DNA from: Leptotrichia hofstadii
GTDB taxonomy: Bacteria > Fusobacteriota > Fusobacteriia > Fusobacteriales > Leptotrichiaceae
DNA length: 64,000 bases
Assembly (NCBI RefSeq): GCF_007990525.1
Contig: NZ_AP019823.1
Coordinates: 806,001 to 870,000 of the forward strand
Reading direction: 5' to 3'
Under the pieces are notes generated by a model. It did no database searches. It worked only from the letters and a program-made list of their open reading frames with translations, and was not told the origin of the DNA. Every line of letters starts with the position of its first letter. The first letter of the stretch is position 1. The position numbers were made by a program, and so were the translations under genes. Positions 1-8,698 of the stretch are shown one piece after another.

Positions 1-891
1 ACATCTGACGGAAGGCTAAGAACAAGATTTGACATTCCTAAAATTATGGAAAGAGAAAAGGATTTACATATAACAGAATTGAAAACATGGAATATTCATA
101 TAATGGAAAATGATAAATTTAAAACAATAAATAAATTTCCTGATGAAATTTTTACTATAAAGGAAATAGAAAAAATATTAAAATCGGATATTTATTCAAT
201 GCTTAGAAAATTCTTGAATACCTATTACAAGGAAGGTATGTTATTTGAATATTCATTAATCAAGTTAAGTGGACAATCTACAAAAATAAGTACATTTCAG
301 GAAGTTCTAAAGGAATTTGTGCCTGGAAAAATGATAGAGTATAAGGAACTTAGCCACAGGGATGATTATGAATTAAAATTAAATTGTCTTGACGGAGCGA
401 TAAAATACTTGGATTATAAGAGATTTGGACATATGGATGTAAATATAGAAAATGAAGTGCCGTTAGTACCGTATTCTGTATATGCTGAAAGATATGATGG
501 AGAAAAAGTTGAAATGCTTAAAACTTCAAGAAAAGCCAATATACTTGTAAGTCATATAGATAAGTCCAGTTCCGCAATGGAGCTAAAATTATATGTTCAC
601 AATGCAGAAGACGAGCTGAAAAAAGAGGTGATTTATAAAAATGTTGATGAATATGAAGAAAAGGATGCGGAAGAAATATTGCCAAGTTATGCGGGAATAT
701 TCACTCAGAACGAAACAGATAATATTGAAAACAATGTGGTAAGATTTTTCGTATATACTGATATGAACAATTGGGGATTTTATGTAGTGCCAGTGCAAAG
801 ACATGGAGATCAGCTGTATTTAGGGAAAAAACAATATTTCCCTTATGAAGATAATCTTAATGAAATTTCATATTTTGATGGGGAACATTAA
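1..891 (+). CDS. C-terminal part of an uncharacterised protein, possibly Hsp70/actin-like ATPase (5' end outside window)
   Basis: The frame is open from base 1 to the stop at 889-891, so the true start lies upstream; the ATG at 46 has no convincing ribosome site and is probably internal. The visible 296 residues contain 'LSGQSTKISTFQEVLKEF', which resembles the second phosphate-binding segment of Hsp70/actin-fold ATPases (G-G/Q-S-x-R-I-P-x-x-Q). It is followed by 'LDGAIKYL', like the subdomain after that motif. The last 130 residues are acidic and I recognise nothing in them. No signal peptide or membrane segment is visible. The Hsp70/actin idea is inference from a short motif only; the coding call itself is firm. 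The next gene starts about 105 bases downstream. Confidence 0.55.
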   Translation, partial: TSDGRLRTRFDIPKIMEREKDLHITELKTWNIHIMENDKFKTINKFPDEIFTIKEIEKILKSDIYSMLRKFLNTYYKEGMLFEYSLIKLSGQSTKISTFQEVLKEFVPGKMIEYKELSHRDDYELKLNCLDGAIKYLDYKRFGHMDVNIENEVPLVPYSVYAERYDGEKVEMLKTSRKANILVSHIDKSSSAMELKLYVHNAEDELKKEVIYKNVDEYEEKDAEEILPSYAGIFTQNETDNIENNVVRFFVYTDMNNWGFYVVPVQRHGDQLYLGKKQYFPYEDNLNEISYFDGEH

Positions 892-996
892 TACTATTAT
901 TTTGTAAATAGAAAATCAGCAAAGTTTAAAAAGAGGGGGTAAAATTCAAAAAATTATATTTTGAAAAGAATAATTAAATATAAAAAGGAGGATACT

Positions 997-2184
997 TTGA
1001 TAATAAATAAAAAAGATAATATAATTTGGTTACTACCTTGTATTTTAATTTTTGTAATTTTATTAATGGTTGGAATGTGTACTCCGAGAATAAATGAAAA
1101 ATATATGGTAGATACTACTAAAAGAGAAACTTTAGAGATATTTACTAAAATGAAAGGTAAAGTTGAAGCTAAAGATTTTGTGTCCATAGGACTCGATGTT
1201 CAGCTACAAGTTGATGATGTTTTTTTTAAGGAAGGTGCTAGGATAAAAAAGGGGGATATTTTAGTTAAATTCAGTGATTACAAAGAAAGAGATTTAAATT
1301 CAAAAATGCAGGAGCTTAAACAAAATCTAGCTGTTAAAAATTCGCAACTAAGATTTTTGAAAAATCAATATGGTGAAGGAGCAGATACTACAAATGATAT
1401 AAATAACCTTACTGGAGAAATTAAAGCATTGGAAGGAGAATTGATAAAATTAAACAATGAAAGTGGATTAGTACGAAGAGCTATAATAAGTCCAATTGAT
1501 GGCTATATTGTAAAAATAAATGCTTTAAAAGGACAATATGCTGATTCGTTGACTCCAGTGGTAGTTTTAGCAAAAATACAGGATGTCAAGATTGTCAGTG
1601 AACCTGTAAGAGAAAATCAGCTACAATATGTTAATGTAGGAAATACAGCAAATATTAGTGTAATAAACAATAATAATTCATATGAAGCCATTTTGTATAA
1701 AATAAATAATATAGGTATAGAAAATTTGAAAACATTGGAATTTTTAACTTCAGATTTTAAAGATTTAAGTTTAAATCAGGAAGTAAATATAAGGCTGATT
1801 CATCAGAAGAAGGAAAACGTAATAACTGTACCATTAAATGCTGTAATTAAACGAAAATCTAAAAATGGAAAAATTGATAAATATTATATTTATTTGATAG
1901 ATAAAAATAATAAAGTTACTGAAAAAGAAGTTCTAGTTGGTATGAATAATGGAGAGAAAATAGAAATTTCTGGTGAAAATATAAAAGAGGGAATGGAAAT
2001 AGTAGTAAATCCTAATGATAAAATAAAAAATAATGTAATTGTGAAAAGAATAGACTATAAGCAAATAAAGATAAATAAAGAAAAAGAGCTTGAAAAATTA
2101 CAAAGAGAAAATGAACAAAAGAAAAAAGATATAGAGAAAAATGAAGCTGAGATAATAAGGTTGAAAAGAAATGAAAAAAAATAA
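997..2184 (+). CDS. HlyD-type periplasmic adaptor (membrane fusion) protein
   Basis: Predicted inner-membrane-anchored adaptor of an efflux or secretion system. I choose the TTG at 997 because AAGGAGG lies 5-6 bases before it; the alternative TTG at 961 has no site at a normal distance. Order of parts: one N-terminal membrane segment (about residues 10-30), a biotinyl-lipoyl-like half ('GDILVKFSDY'), an alpha-helical coiled-coil hairpin (about 95-155), the returning lipoyl half ('ISPIDGYIVKI'), a beta-barrel domain, then a lysine/glutamate-rich coiled tail. No transporter or outer-membrane channel gene is adjacent. It overlaps the M23 peptidase gene by 14 bases, so the two are translationally coupled and may act together in envelope work. 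The family is clear; the substrate is unknown. Confidence 0.75.
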   Translation: MIINKKDNIIWLLPCILIFVILLMVGMCTPRINEKYMVDTTKRETLEIFTKMKGKVEAKDFVSIGLDVQLQVDDVFFKEGARIKKGDILVKFSDYKERDLNSKMQELKQNLAVKNSQLRFLKNQYGEGADTTNDINNLTGEIKALEGELIKLNNESGLVRRAIISPIDGYIVKINALKGQYADSLTPVVVLAKIQDVKIVSEPVRENQLQYVNVGNTANISVINNNNSYEAILYKINNIGIENLKTLEFLTSDFKDLSLNQEVNIRLIHQKKENVITVPLNAVIKRKSKNGKIDKYYIYLIDKNNKVTEKEVLVGMNNGEKIEISGENIKEGMEIVVNPNDKIKNNVIVKRIDYKQIKINKEKELEKLQRENEQKKKDIEKNEAEIIRLKRNEKK

Positions 2185-2971
2185 TGTTTTAAAAATAGCA
2201 GGATATTCAATTGTTTTAATTTTATTTGCATTCTTTATAGGAAAAATTAGTCAAAATGAATATGAAGATGAGGATGATAAAAAGATTTTGGAAATAGAGC
2301 AAATTTTAAAGAATAGAGAAGAAAAAAATAATGTAAAAACAAATATTTCTTCTCAAAATGAAAATTTAGAAACATTAATAATAATGGATACAAATTCACA
2401 AGCACAAGAAGATATAAAAATGGAAGCTACAGAAAATTACAACACCCCTCAAAATATCCCAAAGGTATTAACAAATAAAAATAACAACAACAAAAATTAT
2501 TCTGTGAATAAATTAAATATTTCCAAACAAGAAATTACACCAAATTATGAAAGTAATGATAATTATATTTCGGAAAATACAAATGAACTTTTCTGGCCTG
2601 TACTATCAACTGAAATAACAAGTAAATATGGAAAAAGAGTACATCCTATATCAAATAAAGAAAAAATTCATAATGGAATTGATATTAAAGCGGTAACAGG
2701 AGCTGCCGTAATGTCGTCAGTAGATGGAACAGTAACTTATGCTGGAAGGAATGGAGGATATGGTAATTTCATTGAAGTGAGAAGAAGAGATGGATTAACT
2801 GTGAGATACGCTCATTTAAATAAAATAAACACAGCTGTAGGAAATAACGTGAAAATGGGAGATAAAATAGGAGAGGTAGGAAGTACGGGAGTAAGTACAG
2901 GTTCCCATCTTCATTTTGAAGTTTTAAAAGATGGAAACTCAGTTAATCCGATGGATTTTGAATATAGATAA
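2171..2971 (+). CDS. membrane-anchored M23 (LytM-type) metallopeptidase
   Basis: Zinc peptidase domain that in this family cuts peptidoglycan cross-bridges or acts as a degenerate amidase activator. Residues 8-24 form one membrane segment, residues 30-140 are a low-complexity Asn/Lys/Glu linker, and residues 141-266 are the LytM domain. All catalytic residues appear present: HxxxD at H167/D171, H215 in 'YAHLNK', and HxH at H246/H248 in 'SHLHFE'. The domain should therefore be an active enzyme rather than an EnvC/NlpD-like activator. It starts inside the end of the HlyD-type gene (overlap 2171-2184), pointing to co-expression. The protein is probably tethered to the inner membrane with its catalytic domain in the periplasm. 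Confidence 0.88.
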   Translation: MKKNNVLKIAGYSIVLILFAFFIGKISQNEYEDEDDKKILEIEQILKNREEKNNVKTNISSQNENLETLIIMDTNSQAQEDIKMEATENYNTPQNIPKVLTNKNNNNKNYSVNKLNISKQEITPNYESNDNYISENTNELFWPVLSTEITSKYGKRVHPISNKEKIHNGIDIKAVTGAAVMSSVDGTVTYAGRNGGYGNFIEVRRRDGLTVRYAHLNKINTAVGNNVKMGDKIGEVGSTGVSTGSHLHFEVLKDGNSVNPMDFEYR

Positions 2972-3044
2972 ATTAGAAAAATAAAATAGGAGTATTGTTG
3001 ACAAATTTAGTAATAGATTGAATTACAACTCTTTTAAAATATAA

Positions 3045-3152
3045 ACTTTGAATGTTTCTGATAACAACACAGGCTCAATGATACTAGACGGCTTTAATTA
3101 GGAAGGCGGAAAAGTAATCAGAAGCATTGGAAAAGTGGAAGTTATCTCATAA
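3045..3152 (+). pseudogene. short degraded coding remnant
   Basis: Reading from 3045 gives 'TLNVSDNNTGSMILDGFN', an in-frame TAG at 3099, then 'EGGKVIRSIGKVEVIS' and TAA at 3150-3152. The composition looks like the end of a secreted or surface protein. There is no start codon, and another stop lies just upstream at 3042. It sits directly before a strong terminator, as a gene end would. I could not assign a family; chance similarity to coding sequence is possible. Confidence 0.25.
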
Positions 3153-3206
3153 ACTGTGCCTAAAATCTTGGATATAGGATAAAAGGCACAGTTTTTTTTT
3201 TTTTTT
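3152..3206 (+). terminator. rho-independent terminator
   Basis: A perfect 9-bp stem (AACTGTGCC at 3152-3160 with GGCACAGTT at 3185-3193) runs straight into 15 T residues at 3192-3206. It would end transcription from the HlyD/M23 side. Confidence 0.85.
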
Positions 3207-3596
3207 GAACTATATTGATGTTTTTAAATAAGTTAGTACAATTCTTAAAATGATTGAAACTCCTAAATTTAAAATATTGTATGTGTTCTATCATTAACAT
3301 TTTTTAACATTATAATCAACTGTTCTTTAAATTTTTTTAAATTAGTAATATTTAAATAGTTATGTCTGCTAAATATTTTAATTTTTCTGTTTCTTGTTAG
3401 ATTTTTTTATTCAATTTCACTGCAAACACTTGAAATAATGTTGAAAAGTTTTTGAATTTATAATCTTTGCTCTCTTATAATTTTTATTTTAACATCTTTT
3501 TACTTCTCTACATAATATTATATTTATTTTCCTGTTTGTTTGTCATATTTTCAAAAAAGTATTGCACTTTAGAAAATTATATGTTAAAATTTTTGT
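3207..3596. other. AT-rich intergenic stretch with no recognised feature
   Basis: Very AT-rich DNA between the terminator and the first gene of the integrated-element remnant. I see no open frame with a ribosome site, no tRNA-like sequence, and no copy of the tRNA-Leu 3' end that would mark the far end of the element. Confidence 0.5.
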
Positions 3597-3851
3597 GTGT
3601 ACAAATATATGAAAATGAAAGGAAACTATGAAAAAAACAGAAATAAGAGGTGGGAAAAAGTGAGAACTAAACCTATTGGAAGTGGTAGAAAAGCAACGGG
3701 ATTAGTAAGAAATAAAGCATTATCTTTAAGGTTGACAGAAGATGAACGTAAAGAGATTTATGAAATTTTAAATTTAGTTGGAAAAGGTAGAATAAATAGT
3801 TTATTATACATTTTAAGAGATTTTGAAAAAAGAACAAAAAATTTAAAATAG
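3597..3851 (+). CDS. small basic protein of the element remnant, possibly ribbon-helix-helix
   Basis: 84 residues from a GTG at 3597; an in-frame ATG at 3615 is an alternative start, and no strong ribosome site decides between them. The first third is highly basic. The second half, 'ALSLRLTEDERKEIYEIL', has the beta-strand then helix pattern seen in ribbon-helix-helix and MobC-like DNA-binding proteins of mobile elements. It is followed at 52 bases by a decayed ImmA/IrrE gene and then by an integrase, so it is probably an accessory or regulatory gene of the same element. The fold assignment is weak and rests on pattern only. Confidence 0.45.
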   Translation: MYKYMKMKGNYEKNRNKRWEKVRTKPIGSGRKATGLVRNKALSLRLTEDERKEIYEILNLVGKGRINSLLYILRDFEKRTKNLK

Positions 3852-3902
3852 TTATACAATTTTTAATATTATCTAAAAATAAATTATCTGGAGGCAAATA
3901 AA

Positions 3903-4246
3903 TTGAAATCGAATGTTGAAAAAAAGGTAGAAGAATTAATAAAAACGTGTCAAACAAAAAATATATATTATTTTTATGATATATTTAACATTAAAATTTT
4001 ATATTGTAATTTTAAAGATAAAAAAAAAGGGAAATATTTTTGTATATAAAGGAATTTTTTTTGTTTCTTTAAATGTAAATTTACCTATTAACGAGAAAAA
4101 GAATGTTTTAATACATGAACTTGGACATTATATTTTACATCGAAATATTTTATTAAATCGAAAAATGTAATAGATTTAGAAAGAAGATGGAAGCGGAAGC
4201 AAATTACTTTGCTAAATATTTCATTGAATATAAATTAAAAAAATGA
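3903..4246 (+). pseudogene. frameshifted ImmA/IrrE-family metallopeptidase
   Basis: A TTG at 3903 with GGAGG 8 bases upstream opens a frame that stops at 4047. Shifting frame in the A-run near 4020-4028 continues it through the zinc motif 'HELGHYILH' (about 4114-4140). Further shifts near 4160-4166 and 4183 recover 'MEAEANYFAKYF' and a final stop at 4244-4246, just before the integrase. The HExxH and the downstream 'EAxANYFA' segment are the hallmarks of ImmA/IrrE peptidases, which cleave ImmR-type repressors of integrative elements. At least three indels, two of them in A-runs, make it non-functional as written; sequencing error could contribute. Confidence 0.7.
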
Positions 4247-4258
4247 AAGGATAAATAA

Positions 4259-5323
4259 ATGAGAACAAGGAAAAAAGGAAAAAAATGGTATTTTAGTTTC
4301 GATATCTATGTTAACGGTAAACGAAAAATTATAGAAAAAGTAGGTGGCTTAACTAAAAAAGAAGCTATTGAAAACGGGTTAAAGATTCAAGAAAAATTTT
4401 TTAACTCTAATAAGTTATTTGAATTGAAAACAATAGAAGATTTAATCAATGACTATGTTCAAAATTATATAAATCTTTTTTTAAAAGATAGTACAAAAAA
4501 AATAAGAATGTATTATTTTAATATTGTTAAAGATGAAATAGGAAAAGTAAAACTTGAAAAAATGAATAAAAAATTTTTTCAAAGTTATATTCTAAAAAAA
4601 ACTGATCCAAGTAATTTTAAAAAATTTTTAAATTCTATGTTTAACTATGCTGTAGAAATGGAACTTATAACTAAAAATCCTGTTATAAATATTAAAATTC
4701 CAAAACCTAAAAAAAGACAATTTGATTTAATTACAGAAAATGATATTAAAATTATACAAAAAATGGATATACGAGAAATTACAAAAGATTTAATTTCTTT
4801 TATTTATTTAACAGGTACCAGAATTTCTGAAGCTTTAGGATTGAAATGGAGTGATATTGACTTTAACAATATGACCATTTCTATACGAAGAACAATAAAC
4901 AAAAATAAAAGAAATACATTTGATACTCCAAAAACAACTACTTCAGAAAGAACTATTTTATTTAATAATATTATTGAAAAAATTTTTATGAACAGAAAAA
5001 AAGATATAGAAATTTTGAAAAAAAAATCAGAAGGTTATTACAACACTGATTTAATATTTGCTAACGGCAAAGGAAATACTTTTATGATTTCTGATTTCAA
5101 CAAGGAAAAGTACAAAATAAAAACACGGCTAAACAAAAATTTTACATTCCATGCTTTAAGACATGCTCATACAACTTTATTAATAGAGAATGGAATAGAT
5201 GTAAAAACTATTCAAGAAAGATTAGGACATGCAGATATTACTACAACTCTTAAAATCTATACACATACAACTGAAAAAATGAGGAAAACTGTTATTCCAG
5301 TTTTAGATAATTTATTAAAATAA
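4259..5323 (+). CDS. tyrosine site-specific recombinase (integrase)
   Basis: 354 residues, intact. It has an N-terminal arm-type DNA-binding region (1-50), a SAM-like core-binding domain (about 55-150) and a catalytic domain with the full pentad: R188 in 'TGTRISE', K225, H298 and R301 in 'HALRH', H324 in 'LGHAD', and the nucleophile Y334 in 'KIYTHT'. It would integrate or excise a phage or conjugative element. The 3' end lies about 105 bases from the 3' end of tRNA-Leu, the classic arrangement for tRNA-targeting integrases. Two direct repeats between the gene and the tRNA could be arm-binding sites. Very A-rich codon use and the decayed gene upstream suggest a stranded element. Confidence 0.9.
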   Translation: MRTRKKGKKWYFSFDIYVNGKRKIIEKVGGLTKKEAIENGLKIQEKFFNSNKLFELKTIEDLINDYVQNYINLFLKDSTKKIRMYYFNIVKDEIGKVKLEKMNKKFFQSYILKKTDPSNFKKFLNSMFNYAVEMELITKNPVINIKIPKPKKRQFDLITENDIKIIQKMDIREITKDLISFIYLTGTRISEALGLKWSDIDFNNMTISIRRTINKNKRNTFDTPKTTTSERTILFNNIIEKIFMNRKKDIEILKKKSEGYYNTDLIFANGKGNTFMISDFNKEKYKIKTRLNKNFTFHALRHAHTTLLIENGIDVKTIQERLGHADITTTLKIYTHTTEKMRKTVIPVLDNLLK

Positions 5324-5347
5324 ATTATTTTCCAACATTTTTAAAAA

Positions 5348-5369
5348 TGATGGAAAATTTGATGGAAAA
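5348..5369 (+). repeat. direct repeat, possible integrase arm-type sites
   Basis: TGATGGAAAA occurs at 5348-5357 and again at 5360-5369, a 12-base period. It lies between the integrase stop and the tRNA-Leu 3' end, where arm-type sites usually lie. The function is inferred from position. Confidence 0.4.
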
Positions 5370-5427
5370 ACCACTTTTTCTAAAAATACTCTTATATAGA
5401 ACTTTCATTCAAACCTTTATTTATCGA

Positions 5428-5513
5428 TGGTGCGAATGATGGGACTTGAACCCATACGGCTAAAAGCCACTACCCCCTCAAGATAGCGTGTCTACCAATT
5501 CCACCACACTCGC
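5428..5513 (-). tRNA. tRNA-Leu (anticodon GAG), CCA encoded
   Basis: The reverse strand reads GCGAGTGTGGTGGAATTGG and so on to a T-arm GGTTCAAGTCC and an encoded CCA at 5428-5430. The anticodon stem CTATC/GGTAG encloses the loop TTGAGGG, giving anticodon GAG. A long variable arm is present, as expected for a class II leucine tRNA, and the total is 86 nt. It is the probable attachment site of the neighbouring integrase. Confidence 0.95.
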
Positions 5514-5530
5514 ATTTATAATCTACATTT

Positions 5531-5559
5531 ATTATACACAGAAAAGCTGTAATTGTCAA
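5531..5559 (-). promoter_or_regulatory. promoter of tRNA-Leu
   Basis: On the minus strand, consensus TTGACA (5559-5554), a 17-base spacer and consensus TATAAT (5536-5531), placed about 18 bases before the mature tRNA start. Confidence 0.85.
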
Positions 5560-5740
5560 ATGAAACTGCTTGGTTATTTTAATTTTTAGATAAGTTTTTA
5601 AATAACAAATAGATTTGTAAATAAAGAAATAAGTTAAAATATGATAAAGAATAATTTGAGCAGGAAAACAGAATATCTAATTAAAAAAATAGATTCCTTA
5701 GGTCGAATTAATATTGTAATTTATGATTTATAAATTTTTG

Positions 5741-5768
5741 TTGACATTTTTGAAAAAAGTGCTATGAT
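5741..5768 (+). promoter_or_regulatory. sigma-70-type promoter of the aldolase gene
   Basis: TTGACA at 5741-5746, a 16-base spacer and TATGAT at 5763-5768, about 55 bases before the start codon. A strong promoter fits a central glycolytic gene. Confidence 0.8.
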
Positions 5769-5823
5769 AAAAGTATATAAAGGGATTTTTAAAAATTCTG
5801 AATTTTAAATGAGGAGGACAGCT

Positions 5824-6711
5824 ATGATGAACGAAAAATTGGAAAAAATGAGAAATGGAAAAGGATTTATTGCAGCATTGGATCAAAGTGGAGGAAGTAC
5901 TCCGAAAGCATTGAAATTGTATGGAATTGATGAAAATGAATATTCAAATGATGCAGAGATGTTTGATTTGATTCATAAAATGAGAACTAGAATTATAAAG
6001 AGTCCAGCTTTTAACGATACAAAAATTTTAGGTGCTATTTTATTTGAGCAAACTATGGATAGAAAAATCGATGGAAAATATACAGCGGATTTCTTGTGGG
6101 AAGAAAAAGGAGTTTTACCATTCTTAAAAGTTGACAAAGGACTTGAAGAATTGGAAGATGGGGTTCAAACAATGAAACCAATGCCAGAATTGGATGAGCT
6201 TTTGAAAAGGGCAAACGAAAGACATATTTTTGGAACAAAAATGCGTTCTGTTATAAAAAAGGCATCGCAAACAGGAATTGAAAAAGTAGTAAATCAGCAA
6301 TTTGAAGTTGCAAATAAGATTATTGCGGCAGGACTTGTTCCAATAATTGAACCAGAAGTAGATATTCACAATGTTGATAAAGCAGAATGTGAAACAATAT
6401 TAAAAAATGAAATTAAAAAGCATCTTGATAAATTGCCTGAAACTTCAAATGTTATGTTAAAAGTAACATTGCCAACAGTTGAAAACTTTTATGAAGATTT
6501 GACAAGACATCCAAGAGTTGTAAGAGTAGTAGCATTATCAGGAGGTTACCCAAGAGAAAAAGCAAATGAAATTCTTTCAAAAAATAAAGGAATAATCGCA
6601 AGTTTCTCAAGAGCGTTAACTGAAGGATTGTCAGCACAGCAAAGTGATGAAGAATTCAACAAAGCTTTGGAAGCAACAATTGAAGAAATCTATGAGGCTT
6701 CTGTAAAATAA
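5824..6711 (+). CDS. fda: fructose-bisphosphate aldolase class I
   Basis: Cleaves fructose 1,6-bisphosphate to glyceraldehyde 3-phosphate and dihydroxyacetone phosphate through a Schiff base. I choose ATG 5824 because AGGAGG (5812-5817) lies 6 bases before it; ATG 5827 is also possible, while the upstream ATG at 5809 overlaps that site and is unlikely. The 295-residue protein is the size of the bacterial class I enzyme. It shows '[17 protein letters not shown]' near the N terminus, the acidic catalytic segment 'IIEPEVDI' (about 175-180) and the Schiff-base lysine in 'VMLKVTLPT' (about K213). It is a single gene with its own promoter and terminator. Class I rather than class II is clear from these motifs. 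Confidence 0.95.
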   Translation: MMNEKLEKMRNGKGFIAALDQSGGSTPKALKLYGIDENEYSNDAEMFDLIHKMRTRIIKSPAFNDTKILGAILFEQTMDRKIDGKYTADFLWEEKGVLPFLKVDKGLEELEDGVQTMKPMPELDELLKRANERHIFGTKMRSVIKKASQTGIEKVVNQQFEVANKIIAAGLVPIIEPEVDIHNVDKAECETILKNEIKKHLDKLPETSNVMLKVTLPTVENFYEDLTRHPRVVRVVALSGGYPREKANEILSKNKGIIASFSRALTEGLSAQQSDEEFNKALEATIEEIYEASVK

Positions 6712-6740
6712 TTTTGCATAAAAAATAAATTGAATATAAG

Positions 6741-6780
6741 AACTGGCTTGTTTTAAGGAAGATGAGTCAGTTTTTATTTT
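6741..6780 (+). terminator. terminator after the aldolase gene
   Basis: AACTGGCT (6741-6748) pairs with AGTCAGTT (6765-6772) with one G-T pair, followed by a T-rich run. Confidence 0.65.
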
Positions 6781-6834
6781 TGGAAATTGTATTGCTAAAA
6801 TATTGTAAAAATTATATAATAAAGTTGATTTATT

Positions 6835-7502
6835 TAAATTAAATTTATTCTTTGTAATCAGTAATTAAGTTATTTTTTAAGTTATTTCTTTTATTTTTAT
6901 GTTTTTTTATCTCTTTAAAGCAAGGGAAATCAATCGCCATTTCCCTTTATTTCGCAATAACAGTTATTTTAATATATTTAAATAATGACATATTAAAGAG
7001 AATAGCGAAAGTGCTATGCACTATCCCTGGCTCGTCTAAGCATTTTTTTGAAATATTCCCAAATTTTATTTGGGAAAATAGTCTAAACATTTATTATTTG
7101 GGTAAACCTGGATTACTATGAAATTGAAACTCGCTTTTTAATCAAAGTTATTATCAACTCTTAAACTGATTATAACTTAAAAGTTTTGAAAAAGCTCAGA
7201 CAGTCAATTTCATTCCAAAAAAATCACGACAATTTTAGTTTAATTATAACAGGTAATTTTATTAAAATAAAAATTAATCCTATTTTTTCTTTAACAAAAT
7301 AAACTGTTTTAATTTTAATAAACCGACGGAGCTTTTATTTGTTCAACTACGACTGTTTGACGACTGGAAGGAGGAGTTTCGGAGTTGGGCAAATAAAAGT
7401 CGTAGTCTAGCCATAGGTTGCAGGATTTGCGGCAATGAGCAATCCTGCGAAAATATAAAGAGAAGGAACAAATAAAAATAGTAAAAACTGTTATTAACAA
7501 AC
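6835..7502 (-). repeat. long dispersed repeat, copy 1 (inverted relative to copy 2)
   Basis: This non-coding block matches the reverse complement of 24462-25020 over most of its length. The stretch 7315-7502 is nearly identical. The flanking part keeps segments such as 'ATCCCTGGCTCGTCTAAGC' and 'AAGCAAGGGAAATCA' but carries two extra inserts here (about 6950-7020 and 7060-7120). On the minus strand it holds a 10-bp hairpin (GCAGGATTTGC with GCAATCCTGC, about 7448-7420) and a second two-part hairpin (about 7400-7332). One stem base differs from copy 2 (near 7382). A 61-residue open frame inside it has no ribosome site and is not kept in copy 3. It fills the gap between the aldolase gene and the next gene. 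Confidence 0.85.
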
Positions 7503-7584
7503 AACTTTAAAAAAATTTAGACAATAACTTAATTGAATGTTTAGGAATAAATTTATATAATTCAGTAAAAAGAAAGGAAAAATT

Positions 7585-7968
7585 ATGATTTTTTTAGATA
7601 AGGCTATTTTATACTTAACGCAAAATATTGAAAAACCACGTGAAATAATTGAAGAAGAACTTGAATTTGTAATAAAGCAAAGTATTTTGAACTATTTAGT
7701 GAATGAAAAAGGGATAGATATTAGTGAACTTTCTGATTTGAATGTGACACTTGTTATAGATTTTGAAGATGATTTGACTAACAATCGAAAAAAAATGGTT
7801 GTGGAAGAATACATGTTTGAAGTAAATCATAAAAATAATCCACTGGTTCGTACTTTTAGACTTGGAACTGACAATGAGCATTATGTCCAAAGTGATTTAA
7901 AGGAACTGGAAAATGAAATTGATATGTTTGAAAACGGAATTGGAGTTTCAAAAAATAAAGGGGAATAA
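7585..7968 (+). CDS. conserved-looking hypothetical protein
   Basis: 127 residues, ATG preceded by AGAAAGGA at normal spacing. It is acidic and mostly helical, with no signal peptide, membrane segment or motif I recognise. The central part ('LNVTLVIDFEDD', 'VEEYMFEVNHKN') looks like a pair of beta strands. It stands alone between the repeat and a terminator whose loop contains its own stop codon, converging on the queuosine gene pair. Function unknown. Confidence 0.7.
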   Translation: MIFLDKAILYLTQNIEKPREIIEEELEFVIKQSILNYLVNEKGIDISELSDLNVTLVIDFEDDLTNNRKKMVVEEYMFEVNHKNNPLVRTFRLGTDNEHYVQSDLKELENEIDMFENGIGVSKNKGE

Positions 7969-7980
7969 TCCCCCTTTTTT
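7957..7980. terminator. bidirectional terminator between convergent genes
   Basis: GGGG (7960-7963) and CCCCC (7970-7974) form a short GC stem with A-runs on one side and T-runs on the other, serving both the 127-residue gene and the radical-SAM gene. Confidence 0.8.
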
Positions 7981-8683
7981 ATTGTACATATACTCCAAAA
8001 TCTTTATTGTCCACTAGAATTTCAATATTCTTCTTTTTGTTTAACTCTGGATAAATTTCTGTCAAGAACCATTTTATAAGTTCTTCATCCCGCTCCACTT
8101 TTGTATCATTATTCACAAATACACTTAAGGCTATTTCATCAAAATACTCCTGAGCAAGTTCTATATCTCGTAAAATCATTTCTTTTGTCTGCCCTTTTAT
8201 ACAAATCATAAAAAGTCCCATCTTATATTCTTTTTTTATTTTTTCCAAAACTTTATCATTTGTAATAAAATTTTTGGTAAGCACTTTTGTTCTAAATTCA
8301 TTATCAAAAGTTTCCATTCCAATAGCAAACCGTACTTCCTGCTCATTAAAATATTCCCTAATTTCATTAAGCCTGTTTATATACCCAAAATACGCTTCAA
8401 AATACAATATTTTTATATTTTTCTCACGACATACTTCCTTAATTTTAGAAAGCGTAAAATCGTTCAGTTCAAAAACAGATCCAGAATTTATAACCTGTAA
8501 AACTCCTGTTTCTCCAGTAATCTGATTAATCGCCTCCAAATTTACTCTGTTCATTTCCTCTTCATCATCTGTATTGTCCAAAATATAATTACAAAATGCA
8601 CATTTTCCGTATGCACAGCTGAATCCTTTTAAAAGCACTATTTCTCTAGGATTTTTTTCTTTTATTACACTATATCTTATCAT
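7979..8683 (-). CDS. radical SAM protein, probable queuine lyase (QueL-like)
   Basis: Three cysteines near the N terminus, C23-x4-C28-x2-C31 in 'CAYGKCAFC', would bind the 4Fe-4S cluster; the spacing is one longer than the usual CxxxCxxC. The 234-residue length is only the core partial barrel without an accessory domain. Start ATG 8683 follows AAAAGGA. The gene lies 15 bases downstream of the YhhQ transporter gene, so they form an operon. From family knowledge, a small radical-SAM lyase (QueL of Clostridioides difficile) releases preQ1 from queuine for salvage, and such genes cluster with YhhQ or ECF transporters; a bacterial tgt that could use the product is at 44301-45482. The lyase role is inference from context and cysteine motif. 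Confidence 0.6.
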   Translation of the reverse strand: MIRYSVIKEKNPREIVLLKGFSCAYGKCAFCNYILDNTDDEEEMNRVNLEAINQITGETGVLQVINSGSVFELNDFTLSKIKEVCREKNIKILYFEAYFGYINRLNEIREYFNEQEVRFAIGMETFDNEFRTKVLTKNFITNDKVLEKIKKEYKMGLFMICIKGQTKEMILRDIELAQEYFDEIALSVFVNNDTKVERDEELIKWFLTEIYPELNKKKNIEILVDNKDFGVYVQ

Positions 8684-8698
8684 CTTTATTCCTTTTCA

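Noticed and set aside
961-996. earlier start of the HlyD-type gene at TTG 961
   Set aside because: The GAGGGGG upstream is more than 20 bases away, whereas TTG 997 has AAGGAGG at ideal spacing.
2972-3596. left attachment site of the tRNA-Leu element
   Set aside because: No repeat of the tRNA 3' end or its flank (TGGTGCGAATGATGGGAC) could be found by eye in this region.
7315-7500. 61-residue open frame on the minus strand, also found at 24465-24650 on the plus strand
   Set aside because: It lies inside the hairpins of the dispersed repeat, lacks a ribosome site, and copy 3 keeps the structure but not the frame; conservation is of DNA structure, not protein.
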